Assembly: GCF_037975245.1 (NCBI RefSeq)
Contig: NC_092571.1
Location: forward strand, 3,020,501 to 3,084,500
DNA: 64,000 nt
Source: Apostichopus japonicus
Taxonomy: Eukaryota; Echinodermata; Holothuroidea; Aspidochirotida; Stichopodidae
Direction: 5' to 3'
The stretch's first letter is position 1. The number at the start of each line of letters is the position of its first letter. The translations under genes were made by a program, and so were the position numbers. Below, one piece after another: positions 39,868 through 51,022 of the stretch. Under the pieces are notes generated by a model, which saw nothing but the letters and a program-made list of their open reading frames with translations, searched no databases and was not told the origin of the DNA.

Positions 39868-40074
39868 GTATTTATTTATTTGTTTGCCACAAAAGTACAA
39901 AGTGGAGGGAAGTCTTCCATCAAGCTTAAAAGCTTAACAATGTGGAAGACTCCCTGAAGAAAGAAAAGAAAAGAAAAGAAAAAACAAAATATATATATGT
40001 ACATAGATATAAGTACAAATTAAATGTTCAACATATATATATAGTAATTACATACAGGTATAATTTAGTTTTAG

Positions 40075-41810
40075 TCAGTAACTAGCTATTATTTCCATAC
40101 AAAACCACTTCTTAAAGGATGTGACTGACTTTTTACTCTTTAAATCGTTCATTAGAAGATTCCATGTTCTTGTTGCACGGTTTTGTAGGCTTAAAGTTCC
40201 AATGGTGGTGTTGTAGAGATTATAGTGGGCATGATTAGCATGCCTCGTGTTATGATTATGTACATCTCTGTTACTGGTTAAAAAATTGTCAAAGGCAGCT
40301 GGTAGTAATCCATTCCAGGTCTTGTAGGCAAATAATGCAAGCTTAACTTTAATGAGATCGTGCAATTTTAGTAAGTTGAGTTTCTTAAATAGGGGACTGG
40401 TGTGCTCACGTGGGGCTGAGTGTGTTATGTGGCGAATGGCTGCCTTTTGGAGTATTATAAGATTGTTAAGGTTGGTGTTGTATGTACCAGACCAAATAAT
40501 GGAACAATAAGTGAGATGCGGGACAACCAGGGTCTGGTATAGTGTTCTGAGTATGTTTTCCTATAGATAATATTTCAACTTAGATAATATGCCAACATTC
40601 CGTGCAATTATACTGCAAATAGTTGAAATATGGTTGCGCCAGCTAAGTTTACAATCAATATTTACACCTAAAAACTTAGTAGTATAAACTTGCTTAATTA
40701 TTTTCCCATCCATACATATGTCTTTATTCCAAATAAGTGTATTACGAGTATTAAAGACAATGTAATTACTTTTTTGTACATTTAGTGATAATTTGTTGGC
40801 TGAAAACCAATTACAGAATTTATTTAATTCATTTGACACGTTGGAAGATAATGTGATTATGTCGTCGCTCTCGAAGAAAATACTGGTGTCATCAGCAAAG
40901 AGAAAGATTTTGGCTAGTTTGGAGACATGACAAATATCGTTAATATATAGAATAAATAACAAAGGACCTAAGACTGAACCCTGTGGAACGCCGCAACGAA
41001 TTTTAGCAAGATCGGATCTAGAGTTTTTATACAAGGTATACTGATATCTGTTCGAAATATAGCTTTCAAGCCAGTTGAGAGTAGTTCCTCTCATGCCGTA
41101 TGAAAATAATTTATTGATAAGGATGGTATGATCGATCGTGTCAAACGCCTTCGAAAGGTCGAGGAATACACCAATGCAATTTTTGCCATTATTAAGACTA
41201 GTATGTAAACTGTTAAGTGCATCTGCCAAAGCCAGTTCAGTAGAATGTTCGGGTCGAAAACCGTACTGTTCTTTACAGAGAATATTATATCGGTTAAGAA
41301 AATTAAATATGCGATTGAACATAAGTCGTTCTATGATTTTAGAAAAACAGGTAAGCAATGAAATCGGTCGATAATTCTCATATAAATTTGAATCTCCCTT
41401 TTTATAGATTGGTATAACCTTTGCCGTTTTAAGTTTATCTGGGAATACGCCAGTGTTAAATGATAAATTACATATATGGGTCAAAGGCTTAGCAATAAAA
41501 GGAATAACATTTTTTATAATACCAGGTTTGAAATCATCATATCCTGCTGCTTTATTGGGTTTCAAGTTGGAACTTGCAATTTTAATTAGTTCTTCTTCAG
41601 TGACTGGGAATGTGAATATTGAATGACTATTGTTATCATAGATGGTTTTATGTGATTTACCTTTGTTATTTATTTTACTAGCAAGTGATGGTCCAAGATT
41701 TACATAGAAATTGTTGAAGTTATTCGCAATGATATTTTCATCACTGGTTTCTTGGTCACCATCTTTGAAAACAGCAGGATATGATGATTCTTTATGGTTA
41801 TTGGCAACAT
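40075..41810 (-). pseudogene. LINE ORF2, 3' part: reverse transcriptase and C-terminus
   Basis: Open from the frameshift near 41810 to 40075 except for one amber TAG at 40561-40563. Reverse transcriptase blocks, numbered from the codon at 41565, are KVIPIYKKGDSNLYENYRPI (49-68), FLDLSKAFDTIDH (134-146, catalytic Asp), GVPQGSVLGPLLF (192-204), FADDTSIF (223-230, catalytic Asp pair) and TKFLGVNIDCKLSWRNHI. After the amber codon the frame continues through the thumb/C-terminal part (HDLIKVKLALFAYKTWN and RATRTWNLLMNDLKSK) to its natural end. All catalytic RT residues are kept, so the damage is probably recent. Confidence 0.9.
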
Positions 41811-42674
41811 TTCATTAATAGAATGCCATGTATGGTTTGTGTTATTTCTGCTCTCATTAAATTTATTGTCAAAATAGAGCTTTTTCGAAAGTCTGATTAC
41901 TTGATTAAGCTTATTACGATACGTTGTATACATAGACTTGTACATAACTGTAGGAGACTTTAACTGACGTCTGTAAAGTTTGTGCTTCCTTTTAATGGAA
42001 GTCAAAATACCATTCGTAATCCATTGGTGTTTCTTTCTACGACGCTGTTTATGATTGATTTGGCGAATAGGAAAACAATTATTATAAGTTTTACTGAGAT
42101 AAATCGTTAAATCAATATTATAATCTCCCATTATGTAGGTTTTACAGTTTTTATTCGAAATGATATTGAAAATATTTTCCAGATTAACATTAAACTCATC
42201 TAAAGAACCATTAGGTGGTCTATAGACTATGCCGATAAGAAATTTATCTTTTGAATTTATGTTAGTAGCCTCTATAAAGAGAGATTCTATAGAATTATTA
42301 AAAATTGATAGGTCGGGTCTACAAATAAAACTTATATCTTTATGTACAAATAGACAGACTCCACCGCCCCGTTCATTGTTACGATGTTTTTCAACAAGTT
42401 TGTAATTATCCAATTTTATGAGGGGAGAAAAATTATCATTGAACCAGGTTTCTGTGAATCCAATTACCGTAAAGTCATTATTTAATACAGAAATGAAAGT
42501 GTTGATATCGTCAAACTTATTGTTTGGGCTACGACTGTTGTGGTGGTACAGTGATATACCGTAATGAGGGGGCAGATTGTTATAAGAGTCTATGTTATGG
42601 TACTTACACGAGACATTATTTTCCCTGAGGCCGTTAATATCGTGGAGTATAGGTGACGCCATTAGTGATAACAT
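41700..42674 (-). pseudogene. LINE ORF2, 5' part: truncated APE endonuclease
   Basis: A 324-codon frame from an ATG overlapping the end of ORF1. Endonuclease landmarks are HHNSRS (residues 44-49), the catalytic-type FTETWF with Glu75, YRPPNGS (151-157) and GDYNID (183-188). Directly after LSKTYNN (near 199) the sequence jumps to the linker before the reverse transcriptase (RRRKKHQWITNGILTSIK), so the C-terminal third of the endonuclease, including its terminal SDH-type catalytic motif, is missing. Near 41810 the frame shifts, and from there the true continuation lies in the frame of 40075-41565. The last 35 or so residues of this ORF are therefore out of frame. Confidence 0.85.
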
Positions 42675-43776
42675 TAAAATTGGTAAGTAAGAGAATATAA
42701 ATCTTATTTTGGTTCTGTTCGTTCCCTTTCCCCTGTGTGATATCGCCTGGTGGTTGTGCGTTGGGCCTGGGGATGTTCTTCCTCTGTTGCTGGTTTGTGC
42801 TATTCTTTTTTACGACTATCCAGTCTGCTCCGTCATTCGATGATAGGGTTCGCTTTATCTTTGCGCCGACTTGTTGATTTAATTCGCTCTCCGTTATCGG
42901 TTGAACTTTAGTCTGCCGACTTCTCTCTTTCAGGTCACTAACACATTCCTCATCTTTATCTTTTGTTAATACCCCAGTATTCGCAGGTCTCGATTCACTT
43001 TCCTGTGCTTCATAAGTCGTTGGTTTCTCTGTGTCCTCGTAAGTCGTTGGCTTGTCAATTGGGTTCTCGATTTCTGTGTCCTCGTCCATTGTTTCCGTGT
43101 CGTCCTTTTCATCGCAGTGGTAACTCGTGTGGCCCAGCTTGTTGCATTTGTAACAGAGGATTTCAGGGCAGCGGTTCCTTGAATGCCCTTGTTGACCACA
43201 CTCTCTACACGTGTATTGTGGGCACTCTCGCATTATGTGATCATCTGATAAGCAGAGATTACACACCCGTGATTGTCCATTGTGCTTTAATCTTAAGTGA
43301 GTTCCCTCTATAGTGATTGCGTACGGTAGAGACTTTACACTGTTTGGTAATTCGAGTCTAACGTATCTGATACCATTATCTATGTTGGGGTAGTCTTCGT
43401 AATATTTACGTACCCATGGGGATCTTAGTCTACATCCGTATTCTTCCAGTTTTCCAGAGATTTCATCATCGGTAATGTACATTGGGACTCCAAAAACACT
43501 TACGGTTATTATGGTCTTGGTCACTCCCATGATGTCACATACCTCATTCCCTATTTTTAATCCAGTTTCTTGAAAAAGGTCTGCATCTTCTTTGTTTTTT
43601 ACCGTTAAGATCCACTGTCCTTGAGTCTTGACACACCCGAGAATATTTTTCTTTCCAATGTCGTTGGCCAAAGACTTCAATATGTCCGTAGATTTAAAAT
43701 TGGCATCAACAAGCTTCACACTGTTGGTTTTCAACACGAAACTATTTGGCGGCATTTTCGCGGATCCGGTACTCAT
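42634..43776 (-). CDS. LINE ORF1 protein with three CCHC zinc knuckles
   Basis: An intact 380-residue frame starting at an ATG near the LINE 5' end. Residues 40-165 or so are predicted from composition to be a folded alpha/beta nucleic-acid-binding module (alternating strands such as TVSVFGVPMYITDDEI and IRYVRLELP). Three consecutive canonical CX2CX4HX4C knuckles follow: Cys172-Cys175-His180-Cys185, Cys190-Cys193-His198-Cys203 and Cys208-Cys211-His216-Cys221. A hydrophilic tail holds a short duplication (KPTTYED/KPTTYEA). Such ORF1 proteins bind LINE RNA to form the transposition particle. Its 3' end overlaps ORF2 by about 40 nt in another frame. No stop or frameshift is visible, unlike ORF2. 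Confidence 0.9.
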   Translation of the reverse strand: MSTGSAKMPPNSFVLKTNSVKLVDANFKSTDILKSLANDIGKKNILGCVKTQGQWILTVKNKEDADLFQETGLKIGNEVCDIMGVTKTIITVSVFGVPMYITDDEISGKLEEYGCRLRSPWVRKYYEDYPNIDNGIRYVRLELPNSVKSLPYAITIEGTHLRLKHNGQSRVCNLCLSDDHIMRECPQYTCRECGQQGHSRNRCPEILCYKCNKLGHTSYHCDEKDDTETMDEDTEIENPIDKPTTYEDTEKPTTYEAQESESRPANTGVLTKDKDEECVSDLKERSRQTKVQPITESELNQQVGAKIKRTLSSNDGADWIVVKKNSTNQQQRKNIPRPNAQPPGDITQGKGNEQNQNKIYILLLTNFNVITNGVTYTPRY

Positions 43777-43870
43777 TTTCTGAGATAAAGCCTGGCGCCA
43801 AGTTTGAAAAAAACTTGTACAAATTATATCAATGCTATGCCAAATTCGTAATAAAATCCTCCTGTTTCAC

Positions 43871-44677
43871 AAGATAATGATTTCCTGTTATCACAGGATA
43901 ATGCTATCACAGGATAATGATTTCCTCCTGTTTCACAACATAATTTAAGTTTTCCACAGTTACCACGACGATGCAGCAATATTTTAAGATCTCTTGTTCC
44001 AGGTAAGACTCTTGACTGTCACAGTATTAACTGTCCCCGACTATGCTAGGAAGTCAAGAAATGGTCGTTCATGCTCACAACTGAATTGCCACGTACCCCA
44101 ATATCATTCTCCCCCCCATCCCTCCCGTCATTGAAACGTGCATCACTTGTTTTAAAAATTGGACTCGATGGCACAAACTCTGAGAGTACTTAACTTGTGA
44201 AACTTTCAGTAAGCATGCAAACAATTTTTGTTGGCCACTAGTACTAATGTCTACTAATGTCTAATGTCCACTAGTACTAATGTCTACAGTTATATCACAG
44301 TGGCCATTTCTATATAAGGAGCTATGTACTATTTTAGTGTCCACCCAAACATGCCCTATATCATTAAGTGTGGCAACAGAGGCATAAAGCTCTTAGGCTA
44401 TTACAAATATACCTATCACGTTCCTTGTCGTAAGTACCTTAAAAGCCTATTAAACTGATACTTTTTTCGGATTGAAATCCCTTGCCTCCACCCTTCTACT
44501 ATATCACCTAATCCCATTGAGTGCAGTTAATGGAAATTTAAAGAGAAAAACATTACAAGGCTTCACTGCCAAGTGGAAAATTATCCACCACAGGCGGGGA
44601 GAAGTTTGGCTGCAAAGTAGAAATAACATCAGACTCCACTACTATGGGATGCAAGATGTGTTCAAGTGTAGTGAGAA
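43871..44677. other. Intron sequence beside the LINE
   Basis: Small local duplications: CACAGGATAATG-type units at 43868-43925 and CTAGTACTAATGTCTAC-type units at 44238-44286. No gene. Confidence 0.55.
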
Positions 44678-45422
44678 CTTTTCTTTTCACTTTGAAGTAT
44701 TTTGTAGATCTCTCTATACAGGATATAGAGAGAGGGAGGGAGATCTATAGGCTGTTTAATATAGTAATTAACCCGGAACCCGGAAAACCCACACAAAAGC
44801 GTAAGAAGTAACGAAGGTACATGAAACAAGCAAAACATCTTATTTTGAAAGTAAGAAAAGCTGAAACATGTACATACGAAAATATATGCCTATCCGCGTA
44901 AGCAAGGCGGTATAGGCAACGAACGAAGTAGTCTCGCAGAGCTACTACCTGTTACCCTAAAAACATTACGTAAGAAAAAACGAACGCATGGGCGAGAGTG
45001 TACACTAAAAACAGCCCCCAAAAACAAAAACACCCTTCCCTACAAGAAAAGGATACTTATCAGGCTGGAAAAGATCCTTGGAAGTGCAGAAGTCCTGATA
45101 GGAAACTTCTAGCGTATAAATCCAAGGTAATCCGGGCGAATTTCGCGAAAATTTTTCTAACTCCGAAAAACACAGTGAAACACTTTGTGGGTAGAAAAAT
45201 GAAGGGAGGCCATTAGGGCCAGTGAGGGTGTACAGTGTTAAAAGATTACCAGGGCATTCTAGACACGGTAGAATGCGGTGCATAGGTTGTGGGGAGACAG
45301 GTAAGTGGGGAACGAAGTAAATCTTTTCTTTTCACTTTGAAGTATTTTGTAGATCTCTCTATACAGGCTATGTATATAGAGAGAGGGAGGGAGATCTATA
45401 GGCTGTTTAATATAGTAATTAA
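44678..45422. repeat. Direct repeats of about 95 bp flanking a 551-bp segment
   Basis: 44678-44771 and 45323-45422 are nearly identical apart from a small AT insertion (TTCACTTTGAAGTATTTTGT to GCTGTTTAATATAGTAATTA). Diverged pieces recur at 45650-45685 and 45770-45793, so an older tandem duplication exists. The middle segment differs in composition and ends with a weak zinc-knuckle-like phrase (RCIGCGETGK) in one plus frame. It could be a foreign insertion between the repeats, but the ends are not LTR-like. Confidence 0.6.
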
Positions 45423-45804
45423 GTTATTTGTGAAAATGTAACATAAGCTGACAACTTGTGTTGATTCCTGCTATTTGATCGCATTTGCAATTATTAGTTT
45501 TTAGTTATCCCGTCTATAATCCATTAGTAACATCTCGTACATTTCCTTGTCAGTCTTTCCTTCTATTAAATAAACGAATGAAAAAATAATAATTGTGAGA
45601 ATTCTTTCAATGTCTTCCACATGGTAGCCTATTGTAAGTCAATGCTATATATAGAGAGAGGGAGATCTAAAGGCTGTTTAAGTAATGGAGGGGTATATTC
45701 AGTGATTTGTGAAAATATTACATTTAGCTGACAACTTGTGTTCATATGTAGTCAGAATTTTTTTTCTGTTTTAACTTTGAAGTATTTTGTAAAGTTATAG
45801 GGCT

Positions 45805-45805
45805 T

Positions 45806-45833
<28 letters not shown>
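45805..45833. repeat. TA microsatellite
   Basis: Perfect TA dinucleotide repeat, continuing as ACATATA. Confidence 0.9.
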
Positions 45834-45836
<3 letters not shown>

Positions 45837-48509
45837 CAGAACTATCTTAGGTACGTATGGAACCAGCAAAGAGGGGTAGTTAGCCACAATATAAGCTGGG
45901 AGATAGTAAAGGAATCGAACACGCACAAACGTGAATCGGGCCAGTGCAACCTCTGCGTAGAAGATAAGCTGGCAATATTACGTTCCAAGGACAATATACA
46001 AAAAATAAAAAACAGAGAGCTCATCTCAAAGTGTCGCCATGTCAACAAACCGCCCAACTGTGCTAGAAAGAAATAACATGTTAAGGTCACATACACGAAT
46101 GTTTACGTCCAGTTGTCTGATGATCGCCGCACACTGCAGGTGTGAAACTCAACTAACAACATGCTGTAAGTTACTGTATAGGTAGACTACATTATGTACT
46201 TGCTCTATTTCTATGCATTGAGCACTTTTGCAACAGGAAGTGAACATCTGAATCTTTCTTTTATATATTTATATATATATATCTGTTAGTGCTTACACGG
46301 GTCTAAAAATCGGGAACCGGGTACCCGAGAGCCGTTACCCGTCGGGTACCACCCAAAAAAACTTTTCACCCAAGGTTGTGTATCGCGATTTTCAAGAAAT
46401 TACATATTGGATGCTATATTGAATATGTTTTACCACATCACAAATTTGTCAAGGACAAATCGTGTTGGTGGAAGAACTTGCACGCTCTGCTGTTCACAGA
46501 TGCTAGTTAAACGAAACATGTTCCTGTTGAATTATTAGACGTTATTATGAAACAATGACAAAAACATTAACATGGCCTGAACTTAGGAGCTGAGACTGAG
46601 TCAGTCATCATCAAGTCAGCCTTAAAGGAGCATTCCATAGATAATGTACAACTTTTAAAGTTGAATATATCTTGGACGCCTGAATAGCTATCGAAGCATC
46701 ACTAAGCACTCTTTTTTACTTCTTGAACTATGACGACATATCACAACTAAAATTCGGCCCAAAAAGTCATCTAGCTCTGATATTTGAAGCCATAAATGCT
46801 TATTTCATCGCATTAAATCATTCTCAAGCTCGACTACATAATGGGTTGTGTACACAAGTGCAATCCATACAGTACCACGTTTGATCCACAATCACGCCAC
46901 TGATGTTCAAAAGGTCATTTGTCCCAAACATTAAAGAAATAATATACCAAAGTATTATTACCTCAGGGGCAGATATAATATAACAACACGGTTTTCAACA
47001 GTCTTGAACAAAAAACCTGTCCAAATCAATTTTGTGCCTTTAAAACATTCACCCTTTAATTTCAGCTCTGTCATATCCCTTGTATCCAATTTCTCATTTA
47101 ATCTAATCTTCAAATCTCAGGCTCATCTTTTACAGTATCAGCCCTCGCCCCTCCCCCCCCCCCTTGTACTGTATATTTACATCCATCAAGTACTGCCTGT
47201 CAAAATACATACTCCAGGAACTATCTATAACATCTGAAAAGAAGCTATGTTCAGCTTGTTTTGTTTCAAGGAGATGGATGGATGGACAGTTTGACAACTA
47301 GAAGGTTAAAATCATCTTTGGTCAAGAATCTAAAAGACCTTCAAATGTACAGTAAAATTCATATTTTTAAACTTGCATGACCCCCTTGAAACAAACTCTC
47401 CAAAAACTCCCACACATATAGACTGGGAGACAAGTACGAGAGGGGAGAGTGGTAAATCTTTCCAAACTGTTTTCTTTAAATTGTAATTTTACCTGCTTAT
47501 ACGCATAAATTTATATATTTCTTATGTTACTGTATGTAATCATGCAGCCTCTTGTCTGTCTGTGATGATGGGTATCATTTTTATTTCATATGGAAAATTC
47601 TAAAATCCTCAATGTAGTAGAGTATCTTTCTGTTTTTGGTTCCATATTTTTTTCTTCGTTTTTTTTCTTTCTTTTGGGAGGGCATGGGAGGGGGGTTGCA
47701 TATCTCCTTACCTTCTTCTTCTTCCTAGTTGTTTGCCTTTAAAAATTGCACTTAAAGATATTCCAACAAGTAAACACAGTTCAAAACAGTTCAGAACTCA
47801 TTTATAATTGTTCTTCACTTTTCACATAAAATATCATGTTTAGTCTTATTGCTCATTTCATTTCATTGAACTTTTTCTCTTTTATTCATTATCATCTGAA
47901 GATCAAACCTGTTAAAATATTTTCACTAAAAATATCAATGTTGTTGACTGAAGTGAACCCCTGTTCTAAAAATGGGGAGAGGGGGGGACACCCCCTGGGA
48001 CGTTTATTCAAATCTGGATTTTATTTTTTCATTTGTTCAATCATTGGATGGGGGCCAAAATGTGTGAAAATAGGTACCTCAATTGTGATAATTTTGTGCT
48101 ACAACATAAGTTCTACCAAAAAAAACAAAAAAAAAAGATTTTTTAGACTGTTCCTGAGTTGTATCTCATTCAGTTTTAACTGACACATCATCAATAAATC
48201 CTCTCCTAAGTCCTTAATTTCCTTAACGACCATCTCTGTTCTACCCTTTTAATCCCCCATTCAAATTTTGAAATTTCTTTAGACAATTGTCATCACCCCC
48301 TAATTTTTTCTTGAAACCCTTGGGTTATATTTTTAAACGCTTTGAAATTCATTTGATCATCTTAAAATTAAATTTCTACAGCCGTCATCCTTCCTTGATT
48401 CGGATTATGTACACTATTAATCGTGCACTGCTGCTTGTTCCCAACTGTAAAAGTATAGTATATATACTGTATATATAGCTCCCATACTTTCCGTCTGTCA
48501 AACTTGTGT
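45834..48509. other. Intron sequence, no recognised gene
   Basis: Contains a small palindromic patch (GGGTACCCG and CGGGTACC around 46318-46349), a C-run (47147-47163) and C/T-rich tracts. No exon was found. Confidence 0.5.
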
Positions 48510-50996
48510 AAATGGGCCAAAGCCAAAAATGGTCATCACTATACCTGGAATTTGAACATTGCCACTTAGGCTCATTTCACCCATGGTTATGAGAACAACT
48601 AACCAAAGTTCTGTAATCATAAAAAAAAATTATGATAACTTGCATAATCATGGAATGCGGCTATTCCAAAATGCAGGTAGCACACTCCTGATGTGGTGGG
48701 ACGGAATTTTAGAAAAATGAGGTAATTACATATGGGAACAAACTTGAATTTTTCTGTTTTTGACGGGTTAAATGGCCTTTAATGAGGAAACTTTATGCAC
48801 TATAAAATGTATCAATAGTAGTTCTTGAATGAAGAAAAAAATCAAACGAAAGTGTTCAATTCCGTCCCACCACATTTTTGAACATATTTTTTTAATTTCC
48901 AATGTTGCAAAAAAAGGTAATTTTTTTTAAACTCTCCAAACTATCAACTATGTATGCAACTGACACCTCTGGGTGGAGAAAAAATAAATATTTTATCCTG
49001 GATAGACAGGGCGGTAGTCCAACATTTTCGTGGTGGGACGGAAACAAGTTGTGGTGGGACGGAATTTTAAATGGAAGGCATCTTCAAACAGCATGTCTGG
49101 TCCAAACTTTTCCTCTGTCACTCAAGTTTACAAACTTATTCACACTCCTTGAACACCACCTGACCTAATAACAATGTGATCAATTGATTATACTTCAAAA
49201 TTTTATGTATCTGGATATTCCATACATACTGTACACATCACATCAGTTTTGAACCTCACGTGTCAAAACAACACTTTTTTTGGTAAATTGAGATTGGGTT
49301 TTTTATCATGCATAAATAAATCCCATCACTATAGAAATAGTCCTAGTTGTTCACCCAGGTTTCTTTTTTGGCCCTTTTGGCTTTCCTAACTATCCATTGT
49401 CGAACATGTGCTTGAATTGATATCATCTGCTGATGAGTAATAATCCACGTGCACAAGAAAAGTCAAGTTGTTATGGTACTCACGTATTGAATCATACAAG
49501 ATAGAAGAGCTCATGTGCAAGAATTAAGGTAAGAATTCATTCTGCTTCTCAATAGTAATATATTTATTTACCTCCAGTTTATGGTTATAGGCAATTCAGA
49601 CAATTTGGTAGTGACAATTATGATTTAGCCTAAGCTGTTGCCTAACAGACTATGTTATACAGTAAAGGTTTAAAACGAAACTTATAATACACTGAGAGGT
49701 AGAAATGTGTAGCCTGCAGTACTATTGCAAGGAAGCAAACCTGTTAGATGAAATTTTACATATTTTGCATAAGTTGTCTAGCCTAGCAAATTTATGTTTT
49801 AGCCTAAGCTGTTGCCTAACACAATATGGGATGATGCCTAAGCTGTTGCCATCTAACACACTAAGTTTTGAAACTTGTAGCCTACGATGCAGAAAGAAAA
49901 GTGAACCAAAACACCATGTAGGCTAGTTGAAATATATTGTGCAGGAAGTGTATACTGTCCATGCCTAGCAATTATTCAGCCTGTTCGTAACTGCACATTA
50001 TGAGGCCTATTCTCATGACATATTGCATTTGTAATACACAATTCACAGGATGGTGGAGCCAACTTATTCTTTCTTTCTATTCACATGTTGGCATATGGGG
50101 AAAGACCACCATTGCTTCCTGGTTCCCCAACTTCTTAATAATTAAGCCAGAGATGTGTGTGGCTATAGCCCCCACCCCAGCCCCCTTTTCATGCATCACG
50201 CTGGTAAGAATGTCCTTTTATCTCTCTTTGCCAAACAGATCAATATGGAACTTCCTGAGCCTCAAAATGTGTCTGCTAGCAGATACATACTTTATAGGAA
50301 GAAAAAGGAGAGAATGGGTGCTGAGGCATTTTGAGAATGGGAGCGGAGTAAGAAGAACAGGCAAAGGGTCAACCAGAAGGCAAATAATCGAGCAGCGTAC
50401 AAAGCATCCATAACAAAAGTTCAAAATAACTTCCCGATTGAATCCAAGTCCAAGATCTCATCGAGCATATTAAAAATGCATAAATTTCATTGTTGCTTAT
50501 GAACTTCTTGTGAGAGAAAACATAATTGTTTATTGTTTTCGTACCTAATCAACAGCCTTTACATTGGAAAAAAATTCCGTCCCACCACATTCCGTCCCAC
50601 CACATTGACAAACTTTCGGTAAATTAACACAATTCTTATGCGTGAAGTCCAATTTCTGCCATTGTTTCCCTAATGGTAGAAGAATAGTTCAGCTCCATTT
50701 CAGTGTTAATAATGACTATGATATAGTACTACTTTTGATAATAATTACATAAAGGTTACATGTACATGATTTCATGAAATTTATCATTCCGTCCCACCAC
50801 GTCAATATATTTGTGTAACCATGGCAACATCTTCAAATTTGTGTCAGTTTTTTTTGTGTCTGGTTACAGTCTGTGACTGACCTGTTTGTGTGGATATCCT
50901 GATTCCTTCATATATGCTACATATAAAGAGGTATTAATTAAAAGGTCTATCAAATTCCGTCCCACCACAATACGGTAATTTTGGCTTTGGCCCAAA
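48510..50996. mobile_element. 2.5-kb TIR element with eight copies of a 14-bp motif
   Basis: Flanked by AAAT at both ends (48510-48513, 50993-50996). The termini are perfect 15-bp inverted repeats (GGGCCAAAGCCAAAA, 48514-48528 and 50978-50992). Inside, GTGGTGGGACGGAA occurs forward at 48693, 49030 and 49051 and reversed at 48860, 50575, 50590, 50787 and 50954. All copies lie in the outer parts, and none lies between 49065 and 50574. Clustered subterminal motifs pointing inward from each end are typical transposase binding sites. A 14-nt phrase CCTAAGCTGTTGCC also recurs (49629, 49803, 49837). The superfamily was not identified, and the 4-bp duplication rules out some families. Confidence 0.75.
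50239..50460 (+). pseudogene. Decayed exon of a basic protein inside the TIR element
   Basis: After a pyrimidine-rich acceptor (CTCTCTTTGCCAAACAG) a frame with ATG at 50245 reads MELPEPQNVSASRYILYR, then KKKERMGAEAF. A TGA follows (50332-50334), then EWERSKKNRQRVNQKANN and RAAYKASI. The Lys/Arg-rich helical pattern around the stop looks like the DNA-binding end of a transposase-type protein, and the single stop suggests decay. It may be the remnant of this element's own protein. Homology is inferred from composition only. Confidence 0.4.
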
Positions 50997-51022
50997 TATA
51001 ATGTACAATTATTGTAATTATT

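Larger units (their letters stand above)
39868..43870 (-). mobile_element. LINE (APE endonuclease/RT class), nearly full length, inactive
   Basis: A non-LTR retrotransposon on the minus strand, in sense orientation inside the 35.8-kb host intron. Order: short 5' region, zinc-knuckle ORF1 (42634-43776), ORF2 with endonuclease and reverse transcriptase (40075-42674), then a 3'UTR with a perfect 9-bp stem (AGTCTTCCA/TGGAAGACT, about 39913-39950) and an AAAT tail ending near 39868. ORF order, motif style and tail suggest the CR1/Jockey side of the LINEs. ORF2 is broken by an internal deletion, a frameshift and one amber stop, so this copy cannot move by itself. The 5' boundary is approximate and no target duplication was identified. 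Confidence 0.9.

Noticed and set aside
41138-41374. Plus-strand ORFs opposite the LINE
   Set aside because: They are shadows of the reverse transcriptase frame. The same holds for 42963-43313 opposite ORF1.
45220-45330. Zinc-knuckle-like phrase RCIGCGETGK
   Set aside because: Only one partial knuckle, stops nearby in the same frame, no retroelement context on that strand.
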